Shown: in pieces, positions 7,749-16,513 of the stretch | Layout: the number at the start of each line of letters is the position of its first letter | Numbering within the stretch: the first letter of the stretch is position 1 | Assembly (NCBI GenBank): GCA_965223735.1 | Contig: OZ245010.1 | Coordinates: 682,001-746,000, forward strand | Length of the DNA: 64,000 bases | Origin: CAYFZO01 sp965223735 | GTDB taxonomy: Bacteria; Pseudomonadota; Gammaproteobacteria; Poriferisulfidales; Oxydemutatoraceae | Reading direction: 5' to 3' | Made by a program: the position numbers and the translations under genes | The notes under the pieces: generated by a model | Told to the model about the DNA's origin: nothing | Seen by the model: the letters and a program-made list of their open reading frames with translations, nothing else | Database searches by the model: none

Positions 7749-8885
7749 TTAACGGCCCGTCGAAAATTCCGGGGACACCTGCCCTTCAATCAATATTTCA
7801 ACTACCCGTGACACGCCTTCACCATCAACCAATTGGCTACTGTGCTGCACGGATTGCCTATACCCTCCTCTGTCTTGCACCGCACGATTCAAAGCGGGTA
7901 TCAATTCATCACCTAATGATCCGGCGAGTATCACTCTGCCGATTTTTTCCTTTTGCAACGCCGCCGCATTAGCTCTTTGATTTTCCTCAGTAGCGATATT
8001 TATCGAAGGCAGCCCCAAACAACACCGTTCCCAAGTGCTGACTCCAAATGCGCCAACCCCGAAATCTGCCTCGGCAATTCGCCTTGCCATATCATTTACA
8101 CCAACACTGAGCGTCGTTTTCACCGGCATATCCTTAATCCGCTGCTTGATCTTGTCCAGGTACGCAAAGCCAACGCCAACGATGACATCAATTTCGTTAT
8201 CGGGCGGCAAACCGACCTCCGCCAGTTGATCCAAAACCATGCCGGTTAAATTGCTCTGGTCCACCCCGCCCATGGCAACCAGAAATCTTCGAACTGTCTT
8301 TATCTCTCTTCTTCGTTGCAGTGCTACATCACGCCACTCGGCAAATTCGGAACGCAAAAGAACATATTCCGTCCCCAATAAAAACCGACAGCCGGAAGGC
8401 GTCAAGTGGCGATAATCACTGATTTTCCGGCCGCATACCGAGTCCAAAAGCACATCACAGTCGTGTCGGCGGTCGGCCAGATCGTCAATGGCCATCACCT
8501 TCCCTACCTGCGGACGCAGCGCTGATTGCCAGCGCCAATCGAGAGCATAGTGATCGACGATCAGCCAATCATATTTTTCCCTGGCAAGAACCTCTCGCGT
8601 GTCGTTCGCATCCTGCCGCCAACTTGTCGCCAACCAATGCGCATGAGCGGGTAAATCCTCTCCGCCGGTGCCACCAGCTTGACCGTCCGCATTGCACGGC
8701 GGATCAAGCACTTTGCAGTCGTAATGCCGATCGCGAATAAAATCAATCCATCTCTGATCATGGCTGCGGCAAATAAAACTCACTGCCGCACCTGCCTGCC
8801 GCAACCCCTCAGCCAGCGCCAGACACCGCATCACATGCCCGCTGCCGATGGCTGGCGAAGCGTCAACCCGGATGGCGATCTTCAC
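7749..8885 (-). CDS. pseG: UDP-2,4-diacetamido-2,4,6-trideoxy-altropyranose hydrolase (PseG)
   Basis: The 378-residue protein starts MKIAIRVDASPAIGSGHVMR, the PseG signature of a GT-B-like hydrolase that removes UDP from the diacylated altrose derivative before PEP condensation. Other supporting segments are FICRSH, WLIVDHYALDWRW, MAIDDLADRRHDCDVLLD, VAMGGVDQSNLTG and DFGVGAFGVSTWERCCLGLPSI. There is no fused PseH domain at the C-terminus. In many operons pseF precedes pseG directly; here a toxin-antitoxin pair and an ATPase lie between them. Confidence 0.9.
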   Translation of the reverse strand: MKIAIRVDASPAIGSGHVMRCLALAEGLRQAGAAVSFICRSHDQRWIDFIRDRHYDCKVLDPPCNADGQAGGTGGEDLPAHAHWLATSWRQDANDTREVLAREKYDWLIVDHYALDWRWQSALRPQVGKVMAIDDLADRRHDCDVLLDSVCGRKISDYRHLTPSGCRFLLGTEYVLLRSEFAEWRDVALQRRREIKTVRRFLVAMGGVDQSNLTGMVLDQLAEVGLPPDNEIDVIVGVGFAYLDKIKQRIKDMPVKTTLSVGVNDMARRIAEADFGVGAFGVSTWERCCLGLPSINIATEENQRANAAALQKEKIGRVILAGSLGDELIPALNRAVQDRGGYRQSVQHSSQLVDGEGVSRVVEILIEGQVSPEFSTGR

Positions 8886-8932
8886 TTCATCGCCCTCAGG
8901 CAGTCAATTCTCCAACGGACATGAGCATAATT

Positions 8933-9220
8933 CTACCGAGTGGATTTTCGAAGGTCGCGGTAAAAATTCTCGCGTGAAGCAAGGGCAAGGAGGATCAACG
9001 TGTCGGTCTGGGCTTCATAAAGATAGGCAAGCAACGTTAATTGCTTCATCATTTTGAACTTATGAACACGCACGTCGGCTAAATCACCCACCTTGGCTTC
9101 GCCAATATTGGAATCAGCCATGATGGCTTTGACAGCCTCATCAAGGTCCCGTTTTTGATTGGCATGCAACTTTTTAACCGCCTTGTGAAATGTGGCGGTT
9201 TGAACAATCTGCATACTCAA
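8933..9220 (-). CDS. RelE/ParE-type toxin
   Basis: This 95-residue basic protein has the RelE-superfamily pattern: TATFHKAVKKLHANQKRDLDEAVKAI, then KVGDLADVRVHKFKMMKQLTLLAYLY, then the C-terminal TLILLALASRENFYRDLRK. Family members are usually mRNA interferases or gyrase inhibitors; which one this is cannot be told. It overlaps the upstream antitoxin gene by 4 bp, giving a typical antitoxin-first operon. It sits inside the interrupted pseudaminic acid operon. Confidence 0.82.
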   Translation of the reverse strand: MSMQIVQTATFHKAVKKLHANQKRDLDEAVKAIMADSNIGEAKVGDLADVRVHKFKMMKQLTLLAYLYEAQTDTLILLALASRENFYRDLRKSTR

Positions 9221-9435
9221 CCGAACTCATAAGGGGTAATAACCTTATCGGCAAGCTCCCGCTTGGCCAGGAGAATATCCTTGATAAAGTTATAGGGCAT
9301 ATCCGGGTTGTCTTCGGCGATTCTTCCAATGCGGGACCAATATTCGATCTGCCTAGGCGCAGAACGGCTGTAAACATCGCCGTAGCGACGTGCTTCAGCA
9401 ATCAGTTCATCAGGTAATTTAACTGTGGTGGCCAT
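9217..9435 (-). CDS. ParD-like antitoxin
   Basis: The start chosen is the ATG at 9435, preceded by a strong GAGGAG; an upstream in-frame start at 9465 would add ten unlike residues. The 72-residue protein begins MATTVKLPDELIAEARRYGD, a ribbon-helix-helix DNA-binding start. It continues RSAPRQIEYWSRIGRIAEDNPD, the pattern of the ParD-like antitoxin family, and ends VITPYEFG. It should bind its own promoter and neutralise the RelE-type partner encoded immediately downstream. Confidence 0.83.
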   Translation of the reverse strand: MATTVKLPDELIAEARRYGDVYSRSAPRQIEYWSRIGRIAEDNPDMPYNFIKDILLAKRELADKVITPYEFG

Positions 9436-9805
9436 GGTTTTTCTCCTCAAAGCATGAGGTTGCATTATAGCTTAAAAAGCGATAGAAATTACACCTATTG
9501 CGTCAAAAGACAGTCAACTGGATCAGGGCACTGGACAGCCCTTGTCTTGTGCCAAAACCAGCCTGATTGAGCGGCTGGCAGTTGAGCGGCAATCAAAATA
9601 GCAATCGCTTTCCAGCGATACAGCCGTGCGAGGTGAACACCCCCAAACTGCAACCCGCGCTCAAGTGACAAGAATCCCGGTAATCTTCATCAGCAGGAAC
9701 TCGATCTTTCCACATTTTCCGTATCCCGTCTGCATAACAGGAGCCCGGGTTAATCAGAAGCGATATTCTTCCCCGGTCATTTCCGAGCCGTTTGTCGCAC
9801 CCGAA
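9436..9805. other. Intergenic stretch, no gene seen
   Basis: This region between the antitoxin start and the end of the ATPase gene must hold the toxin-antitoxin promoter near its left edge. I see no convincing open frame, no strong hairpin and no recognisable gene remnant in it. Confidence 0.5.
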
Positions 9806-10978
9806 CTAACCTCGGTCCCGTATCAATTGCGCAAGCTCAACCAGACCAATGACATTAATATTCTCAGAAACAGGATAAGCTTCGTCGCCAGAGTAAACGA
9901 CAAAAGCACGTTCGGGATGCAGGTCTTCAATTGAATTCATAATCCCCCTGGTTACTCTCGGGGCAAGCCCGCGCTTCACTTCAACCACCCAAGGGGCGTC
10001 GCCTCCCTCAAATTCCAATACCAGATCCACCTCGGCGCCTGCAGCCGTTCGATAGAAGCTCGCTTGTACACCTTGCCCGGCGGCAATCAGTGTTTCAATC
10101 ACAAACCCCTCCCAACTTGCACCGGCAACGGGGTGTCCCAGAAGGTCATCAAGCGTTTCCAATCGCAGCAAAGCATGTACCAAGCCGGAATCACGCACAT
10201 AAACCTTGGGCGATTTGACGAGACGTTTACTCGTATTGAAATAAAGCGGTTCCAACCGCCGAACCAGAAAAAGATCAACCAGAAGATCAATATACCGACT
10301 AACCGTGGGAGAGGAAATTTCCAGGCTCGCTGCAATCCGGGAAGCGTTAAGGATCTGCCCCTGATCATGGGCAAGCATGGTCCAAAGCCGTCGCAGTGTT
10401 TCAGCCGGCGCCCGCGGACCAAGTTGCGGCACGTCGCGTTCAAGATAAGTGCGAATAAAATCTCGCCTTAATGCCAGACTTTCGGCGTCTGACGAAGCTA
10501 GAAAAACATCGGGAAAACCACCGCGCAACCAGAGCCGATCCTGAATTGTTCTTCCGCGTTCAACCTCCATCGCCGTTATTGGCGTCATGTCGATATATGC
10601 AATGCGCCCTGCCAGAGATTCACCTGACTGGCGCAACATCTCGATGGATGCAGAACCCAATATTAGAAATAAGCCGGTGCGCCGACCTCTGCGCCGCGAC
10701 CGATCAATGACACCGCGCAATATCTGAAACAGTTCGGGGGTGCGATGAATCTCATCAAGAATGATCAGCTTGTCGCTGTTATGTTCAAAAAAAAGCTTCG
10801 GCTCGGAAAGTTTTGCGGCATCTTCAGGCGCCTCCAAGTCCAGATACACCGATGGCAGCGTTTTCCCAAGTTTCAGGGCCAGCGTGGTTTTACCTGCCTG
10901 CCGGGGCCCGACGATGGCGACCGCCGCCTGACGCCTCAGAGCGTCCCGCACTCGCTTTTCAATATCACGTTCAATCAT
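9806..10978 (-). CDS. AAA ATPase with C-terminal DUF4143 domain
   Basis: The 390-residue protein has Walker A GPRQAGKTTLAL (about residues 24-35), Walker B LIILDEIHR (about 72-80), the sensor-like LILGSASIEMLRQSGESLAG, and a winged-helix segment (ISSPTVSRYIDLLVDLFLVR). The C-terminal DUF4143 region has a PD-(D/E)XK-like core (GAEVDLVLEF...WVVEVKRG). This large family is very common in bacteria and archaea and is of unproven function. A perfect 16-bp inverted repeat covers its start codon, which suggests self-regulation. It is an apparent insertion between pseF and pseG. Confidence 0.87.
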   Translation of the reverse strand: MIERDIEKRVRDALRRQAAVAIVGPRQAGKTTLALKLGKTLPSVYLDLEAPEDAAKLSEPKLFFEHNSDKLIILDEIHRTPELFQILRGVIDRSRRRGRRTGLFLILGSASIEMLRQSGESLAGRIAYIDMTPITAMEVERGRTIQDRLWLRGGFPDVFLASSDAESLALRRDFIRTYLERDVPQLGPRAPAETLRRLWTMLAHDQGQILNASRIAASLEISSPTVSRYIDLLVDLFLVRRLEPLYFNTSKRLVKSPKVYVRDSGLVHALLRLETLDDLLGHPVAGASWEGFVIETLIAAGQGVQASFYRTAAGAEVDLVLEFEGGDAPWVVEVKRGLAPRVTRGIMNSIEDLHPERAFVVYSGDEAYPVSENINVIGLVELAQLIRDRG

Positions 10979-11017
10979 CCTTGTATTTTTAACACAAAAT
11001 ATTAAAAATACAAGGAT
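10977..11017. promoter_or_regulatory. Perfect inverted repeat over the ATPase start codon
   Basis: The arms ATCCTTGTATTTTTAA (10977-10992) and TTAAAAATACAAGGAT (11002-11017) are perfect reverse complements, separated by 9 bp. The left arm includes the first two bases of the ATG of the DUF4143 ATPase. Arm length, AT-richness and position suggest an operator, or a translation-controlling hairpin in the leader of that gene. No U-tract follows, so it is not a standard terminator. The next ~290 bp up to pseF show no gene. Confidence 0.7.
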
Positions 11018-11307
11018 ATATTCGAGACCGCCGCCCCCAAGGCAGACCAGACGGGCGTGTTACAGCCACCCGACGAGGCACCGGTTGAATACCACGCCAG
11101 GCATTCGCAATTCCCCGATCTTTTGGAGATCACCGGCATTTGGCATTAACGACGACCACACCGTCGATACGAGTAATCGTTGCGATTGGCCATTGGCAAA
11201 CGGCAGCGTCCGACCGGTCACGTCGGCAAGGCACCCAGGCGTCACCCGTCCGCCTGCAACGTCTAAAACATTAATTCACCCGGCGCCTTACCGAAAGCAC
11301 CCGCACG

Positions 11308-12015
11308 TCATCCGTCCGCCTGCAACGCCTGATAAAGCAACTCCGCAAGCCACCAATCTTCCGGCGTGTCGATGTCTACCACCCGGTAGCGCGGGATCAG
11401 CAACGGCACCGCGCGTTCTGAAAAGACAACCGCGTCCTCCAGAACAGCCGTACGCCGCCCCCAGCAGAACTGTGCGGCGTCGTGGTATGCCGCGGGCAGA
11501 TCCTGGGAATTCTTCCAATAACGCTCGGGCCAGAACATCTTCGCCGTCCCGTCGGCCTGCACGCTGAAGGCCCGGAAGATCGACGATGCAAACACCGTCG
11601 CGGAAAACACAAAATCCACCTCGCCAGCCTCGCCGCACGACTGAAATTTCTCGTAGCCCGCGATGATATCCCCAGGCCGCATCAACGGCGCCGTCGCATA
11701 GATCAGGCACACGTCGGAGGGGCGCTTGCCCTCTTTTTCCAGTTCCCGCAAAGCGTGCGCGACGACAGCCATGACGCCGGTGACGTCATCGGCGATCCCG
11801 GCAGGGCGCATGAAAGGCACCGACGCGCCGTGCTGCTTCGCGACGCCCGCGATCTCCTCGTCTTCGGTCGATACGATCACGTCATCGAACAAGCCGGTCT
11901 GCCGCGCCGCCTCAATGGAATAGGCGATGATCGGCTTGCCGCAAAAGGGGCGAATGTTCTTGCGGGGAATGCGTTTGCTGCCGCCGCGCGCAGGGATGAC
12001 CGCAACCGTTTTCAC
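11308..12015 (-). CDS. pseF: Pseudaminic acid cytidylyltransferase (PseF)
   Basis: The 235-residue protein starts with the CMP-sugar synthase signature VIPARGGSKRIPRKNIRPFCGKP, which binds CTP, and carries VSTEDEEIAGVAKQHGA and the late VVDIDTPEDWWLAE segment of PseF-type enzymes. It activates the finished nonulosonic acid to its CMP form for transfer. It overlaps the pseC stop by 4 bp and so belongs to the pseB-pseC-pseF operon. Confidence 0.92.
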   Translation of the reverse strand: MKTVAVIPARGGSKRIPRKNIRPFCGKPIIAYSIEAARQTGLFDDVIVSTEDEEIAGVAKQHGASVPFMRPAGIADDVTGVMAVVAHALRELEKEGKRPSDVCLIYATAPLMRPGDIIAGYEKFQSCGEAGEVDFVFSATVFASSIFRAFSVQADGTAKMFWPERYWKNSQDLPAAYHDAAQFCWGRRTAVLEDAVVFSERAVPLLIPRYRVVDIDTPEDWWLAELLYQALQADG

Positions 12016-13157
12016 GCCAGCGCCTTATTCAACGCTGACACCACGGCGTCCTGCTGTCGTTCCTCAAGCGCCGGATACAAAGGCAGGCTGATCGCCTCGC
12101 GGTAATAAGATCCGGCGGCGGGAAAATCGCCCTCGCCAAAACCCTTTTGCCGGTAATATGGCTGGGTATGCACCGGAATGTAATGCAGGCTCACGCCGAT
12201 CCCGGCTTGGCGCAGGGAAGAAAAAACCGCCGCGCGGTCTTCCGCAGCCACACGGATGACATACAGATGAAAACTGCTTTGCGCGTTGGGATGTTGCTCC
12301 AGAGGCGTCGCCGACAGCCCCGCAAGCAGTTCATCGTAACGCGCCGCCAGCTGTCGGCGACGCGCGACGAACTCGTCGATGTGATGCAACTGGCTGCGTC
12401 CCAGCGCCGCCTGAATATCCGTCATGCGGTAATTGAAGCCCAAAGCGATCTGCTGGTAATACCACGGCCCGTCGGGCTCGTGCGTCATCTTTTCCCGGTC
12501 GCGGGTCACGCCGTGCGAGCACAGCAGGTGCATTTGTTCAGACAGGTCTTCGGCGTTGGTCAGCGCCATGCCGCCCTCACCGGTGGTGATGGTCTTGACC
12601 GGATGGAAACTGAACACCGCGATGTCGGAATACCGGCACGACCCCACCAAGGCTTCGAGATAACGGCCGCCTGCGGCGTGGGCGGCGTCTTCGATAATGC
12701 GGAACCCATACTGCTGTGCGAGTGCGTGAATCGCACGCATATCGCAGGACTGTCCCGCCAGATGTACCGGCATCACGACCTTCGGCAGGCGGTTGTCTTT
12801 CTTCGCGCGGATCAGTTTCTCTCCCAGACGCTCGACACTCATATTGCAAGTGCCCGGTTCTATATCCACAAAGTCAACTTCCGCCCCGCAATGCAACGCA
12901 CAGTTGGCCGAAGACACAAAAGTGACCGGAGAAGTCCACAACCGGTCTCCCGGCCCCAGCCCGAGCGACAGGCAGGCAAGATGCAAAGCCGAGGTGGCGC
13001 TGTTCGCGGCACAGGCGTATCCGGCGCCGCAGTACGCCGCAGCTTCGTGCTCAAACTCAGGCACCTGCGGCCCCTGGGTCAGAAAATCCGACGACAACAC
13101 TTCCATGACCGCCGCCACATCCTCCGGGGAGATCGTTTGTCTGCCGTAAGGAATCAA
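12012..13157 (-). CDS. pseC: UDP-4-amino-4,6-dideoxy-N-acetyl-altrosamine transaminase (PseC)
   Basis: This 381-residue PLP enzyme of the DegT/DnrJ/EryC1 family starts MIPYGRQTISPEDVAAVMEV. The catalytic lysine lies in FSFHPVKTITTGEGGM (near residue 190), with the PLP-contacting GYRIIEDAAHAAGG-like segment before it. The alpha-amino transfer to the 4-keto group made by PseB is the second step of pseudaminic acid synthesis. It is 16 bp downstream of pseB and overlaps pseF. Confidence 0.93.
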   Translation of the reverse strand: MIPYGRQTISPEDVAAVMEVLSSDFLTQGPQVPEFEHEAAAYCGAGYACAANSATSALHLACLSLGLGPGDRLWTSPVTFVSSANCALHCGAEVDFVDIEPGTCNMSVERLGEKLIRAKKDNRLPKVVMPVHLAGQSCDMRAIHALAQQYGFRIIEDAAHAAGGRYLEALVGSCRYSDIAVFSFHPVKTITTGEGGMALTNAEDLSEQMHLLCSHGVTRDREKMTHEPDGPWYYQQIALGFNYRMTDIQAALGRSQLHHIDEFVARRRQLAARYDELLAGLSATPLEQHPNAQSSFHLYVIRVAAEDRAAVFSSLRQAGIGVSLHYIPVHTQPYYRQKGFGEGDFPAAGSYYREAISLPLYPALEERQQDAVVSALNKALA

Positions 13158-13172
13158 CAGTTATATCTCTCC

Positions 13173-14189
13173 TCAGTCTTCCCCGGAATCACCGGCGATA
13201 TTTTTATGCACGGCACGGATCTGCTCGACCGTCAGGAATTCCGGGTTGCCGCCTGAGTGGTATTCAAAGCCCTGCTCTACCGGGTTTCCCTTTTCTTCCA
13301 GTGCGTTGACGCCAAAGTCGTTGCTGCGGCTGAAAAAAGTGATCGCGGGACAAATGACGTAGTGGTCGTCAAACTCTATAGTCAAATGTGAATCATCGGC
13401 CGGGCACATGACTTCGTGCAACTTCTCCCCGGGGCGAATGCCGACAACCCTGGCCGGTATATCCGGCGCCATGGCTTTCGCCAAGTCGGCAATGCGGATC
13501 GAGGGGATTTTCGGCACGAAGATCTCACCGCCCTGCATTCTGTCAAAACATTTCAGAACAAAATCCACTCCCTCACCCAGCGTGATCCAAAACCGGGTCA
13601 TGCGCTCGTCGGTGACCGGCAAATGATCGGCGCCTTCTTCAATCAGTCGGCGGAAAACCGGCACCACCGAGCCGCGCGAGCCGGCCACGTTGCCGTAACG
13701 CACCACCGAAAACCGCGTGGGGTGCAACCCCACCACGTTATTGGCCGCAACGAATAATTTATCCGAAACGAGTTTGGTGGCGCCGTACAAATTGACCGGG
13801 TTGGCCGCCTTGTCGGTGGACAGCGCGATCACCTGCCTGACGCGGCAATCCAGCGTCGCCTGAATGATGTTCTCCGCGCCGTGGATATTGGTCTTGATGC
13901 ACTCCATCGGATTGTATTCCGCGGTCGGCACCTGCTTGAGCGCGGCAGCGTGCACCACCACGTCCACTCCCTCCATCGCCCGACGCAACCTCTGAAGGTC
14001 CCGCACGTCGCCGATAAACCAGCGCAAACGGTCGTCGTTCAACTGCTGCTGCATTTCAAACTGCTTGAGTTCATCGCGGGAAAAAACGATCAGCCGCACG
14101 GGACGGAAGCGCTCCAGCACGGTCTTGATGAACCGCCTGCCGAAAGACCCGGTGCCGCCGGTGATCAATACATTCTGGTCTTCAAGCAT
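13173..14189 (-). CDS. pseB: UDP-N-acetylglucosamine 4,6-dehydratase, inverting (PseB)
   Basis: The 338-residue short-chain dehydrogenase has the NADP-binding TGGTGSFGRRFIKTVL (residues 10-25), VVHAAALKQVPTAEYNPMEC, and the catalytic YGATKLVSDKLF. It converts UDP-GlcNAc to the 4-keto-6-deoxy-L-altro sugar, the first committed step of pseudaminic acid synthesis. Its length fits the soluble PseB/FlaA1 type rather than the large membrane WbpM type at 50530-52389. It leads the pse operon, downstream of the epimerase gene in the same direction. Confidence 0.93.
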   Translation of the reverse strand: MLEDQNVLITGGTGSFGRRFIKTVLERFRPVRLIVFSRDELKQFEMQQQLNDDRLRWFIGDVRDLQRLRRAMEGVDVVVHAAALKQVPTAEYNPMECIKTNIHGAENIIQATLDCRVRQVIALSTDKAANPVNLYGATKLVSDKLFVAANNVVGLHPTRFSVVRYGNVAGSRGSVVPVFRRLIEEGADHLPVTDERMTRFWITLGEGVDFVLKCFDRMQGGEIFVPKIPSIRIADLAKAMAPDIPARVVGIRPGEKLHEVMCPADDSHLTIEFDDHYVICPAITFFSRSNDFGVNALEEKGNPVEQGFEYHSGGNPEFLTVEQIRAVHKNIAGDSGED

Positions 14190-14216
14190 CGTCGTGTTCG
14201 AGGAAGATAAATAATG

Positions 14217-15227
14217 TTATATCCCATAATATTCTTTATACCAGACAATAAAACGTTTCACTCCTTCCTTCAAAGGCATCGACGGCTTAAACCCCACGTC
14301 CCTTTCGAGATCCGTCATGTCCGCAAAAGTGACGGGAACATCGCCGGCCTGCATCGGCAACATGTTTTTAACCGCTTTTTTACCCAGTGCGGTTTCCAGA
14401 TAAGCGATCAGATCCATCAGCTGCTCGGGGTGGCTGTTGCCTATGTTATAAATTCTGTAAGGCGCATCGCTTGCAGCCGGATCAGGCCGTACGCCTGCCC
14501 GGTTTTTACCGGGTTCCGGTATATGCCCGATAATTCTGGCGATCCCTTCCGTAATGTCGTCAATATAAGTGAAGTCGCGCCGCATATCACCATGATTAAA
14601 CACGTCAATTGCGCGCCCTTCAAGTATGGCGGCGGTGAAAGAAAACAAAGCCATGTCCAGTCTGCCCCATGGGCCATAGACGGTAAAGAGTCTCAGCCCG
14701 GTACAGGACAGTTGATAAAGATGCGAATAGCTGTGAGCCAACAGTTCATTGGCTTTCTTTGTGGCCGCATACAGTGAAAGCGGATGATCCGCACCGTGAT
14801 GTTCCGAAAAAGGCATATCCACATTCGTCCCATAAACTGAACTCGACGAGGCGAATACCAGATGCCTGACGGCGGCCATCCTGCACCCGTCCAGAACGTT
14901 TGAAAACCCCACGAGGTTGAACTGAACACAGGCGCCAAAATTCTTGAGGGGAGAACGCACGCCTGCCTGCGCCGCGAAATGAAGAACTACATCAAACGCC
15001 TGTTCCTGAAAAAAGCTCTCGACCTTGCCCCGATCGGCAATATCAATCCTGCTGAACGTAAAGCCGGAGAAAGCCTGCAAACGCTCCAAGCGTGCGCGCT
15101 TGAGATCAAGGTCGTAGTAATCATTCAGATTGTCTATGCCGTGAACCTGCTCTCCGCGCTTCAGCAGGAGTTCAGCTGTTGCAGACCCGATAAACCCTGC
15201 GGCGCCTGTGATCAATATCGCTATCAC
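14217..15227 (-). CDS. NAD-dependent epimerase, UDP-glucuronate 4-epimerase-like
   Basis: The 336-residue protein has GAAGFIGSATAELLLKRGEQ (NAD binding), then GIDNLNDYYDLDLKRARLERL, the signature region of CapI/GAE UDP-glucuronate 4-epimerases. It also has the catalytic YAATKKANELLAHSY and FTVYGPWGRLDMALFSF. It should interconvert UDP-GlcA and UDP-GalA for surface polysaccharide. It lies 27 bp upstream of pseB on the same strand and is probably co-transcribed, though it is not part of the Pse route. Confidence 0.88.
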   Translation of the reverse strand: MIAILITGAAGFIGSATAELLLKRGEQVHGIDNLNDYYDLDLKRARLERLQAFSGFTFSRIDIADRGKVESFFQEQAFDVVLHFAAQAGVRSPLKNFGACVQFNLVGFSNVLDGCRMAAVRHLVFASSSSVYGTNVDMPFSEHHGADHPLSLYAATKKANELLAHSYSHLYQLSCTGLRLFTVYGPWGRLDMALFSFTAAILEGRAIDVFNHGDMRRDFTYIDDITEGIARIIGHIPEPGKNRAGVRPDPAASDAPYRIYNIGNSHPEQLMDLIAYLETALGKKAVKNMLPMQAGDVPVTFADMTDLERDVGFKPSMPLKEGVKRFIVWYKEYYGI

Positions 15228-15504
15228 ACTAAATTCCGGTCACTCCCGGTCAACGATCTGCGTTCATTATCAAAATATACCTGCTATATATTATACAATG
15301 CAGAGAAGCGGCTTGGAGTTTCGGACAGGTCGGTAGATTCAAAGATCATGTATCAGTCTAAAGAGGCAACAGCGTTCACGTCGCACCGGACTGCTTTTTA
15401 ATTAAGCAAGGGCTACATTCACGACTGAATAAAAAGATGCCGAACGAGGTGTATTTCAACGGGCCGCCCGTATTATTTCAGGCAACTCGGACAACAGCGA
15501 CAGA

Positions 15505-16350
15505 ATGAAACTTGATTGCGTCTTAACAGCCTGCAATGCCAAGCCGTTGTATTGCGGTTTCATACCGCTGTTTCTGACCGCGTGGAATAAAGTGTACCCG
15601 GAAGTTGACGTCAAGATTTTATTCATTCATGACTTTTTGCCTGAAGAATTGCACCAATTCGAGAAAAACATCATATTGTTCAAGCCCATTGACAATGTTT
15701 CAACTGCTTTTACATCACAATACATCAGGTTGCTACATCCCTGCATCCTGAATTACAAAAATGGAGTAATGATCACGGATATAGACAATATACCGCTTAG
15801 CAGATATTTTACGGAGAACATCAAAAAGATACCCAATGATAAATGGGTAAATTTAAGTGGTTGGAAGGCCAGAAAAATGATGGCTATGTGCTGGCAAGTG
15901 GCAACACCATTATTGTGGAAGGAAGTATTTAATATCCATAGCGTTAATGACATAAAAAACAAGCTGGTCGAAGTCTATGAAAAAATAAATTACACGGATG
16001 CCCATAACGGAAGCGGTTGGCTCACAGATCAATACGACTTATACCGATATGTAATGAAGTGGAATCAAAAAACGAGTAACTACGTGTTTCTACATGATAA
16101 AGACATCGGTTATGCCAGATTGAATAGAGGAAATTTCACCAAGTTAAACAGAATAAAGGAGTATAAGATCAAAATAGGGTTTTACAGTGATTATCACTGC
16201 TTTCGCCCGTACGAAAAATATAAACACATAAATGACAGGATAGTCAGTTTATTGCCACCTCATCTTCCTTACAAAAGATATAGACTTATAAAGAACATGC
16301 TTCGACAGATAGAAAACTCAGAATGGCTATACAAACTTATGTCAAAATAA
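15505..16350 (+). CDS. Probable glycosyltransferase, AT-rich orphan
   Basis: This 281-residue protein has no family I can name with certainty. It begins MKLDCVLTACNAKPLYCGFI, and the segment GVMITDIDNIPLSRYF near residue 90 carries a DxD-like acidic motif as in GT-A sugar transferases. SGWLTDQYDLYRYV fits the acceptor-side half of such folds. There is no signal peptide or membrane segment. The gene is much more AT-rich than its neighbours, stands alone on the plus strand between pse genes and waaF, and has only a weak ribosome-binding site, all consistent with acquisition by transfer. No frame break is seen. Confidence 0.62.
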   Translation: MKLDCVLTACNAKPLYCGFIPLFLTAWNKVYPEVDVKILFIHDFLPEELHQFEKNIILFKPIDNVSTAFTSQYIRLLHPCILNYKNGVMITDIDNIPLSRYFTENIKKIPNDKWVNLSGWKARKMMAMCWQVATPLLWKEVFNIHSVNDIKNKLVEVYEKINYTDAHNGSGWLTDQYDLYRYVMKWNQKTSNYVFLHDKDIGYARLNRGNFTKLNRIKEYKIKIGFYSDYHCFRPYEKYKHINDRIVSLLPPHLPYKRYRLIKNMLRQIENSEWLYKLMSK

Positions 16351-16513
16351 TCATTCATATAGTAAATAAATTACGGTAGTTCAAACCTGCTCCGGCAGTC
16401 GCTGGCTTTTCGGGATTCGTTGTTGCCGGATCAGTTCCGAATAATCAACCTCCCGCACTGGATCTGTTCCGTATGTACCAGCCATCCGCCAAGATCGACA
16501 CGGGGGGATGCAA

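Noticed and set aside
11018..11307. Gene remnant between the ATPase palindrome and pseF
   Set aside because: Short frames on both strands show no family likeness, so nothing can be supported.
12147..13256. Plus-strand open frame of about 369 codons
   Set aside because: It is antisense to pseC, which has a clear PLP-lysine motif; the composition is typical of a shadow frame.
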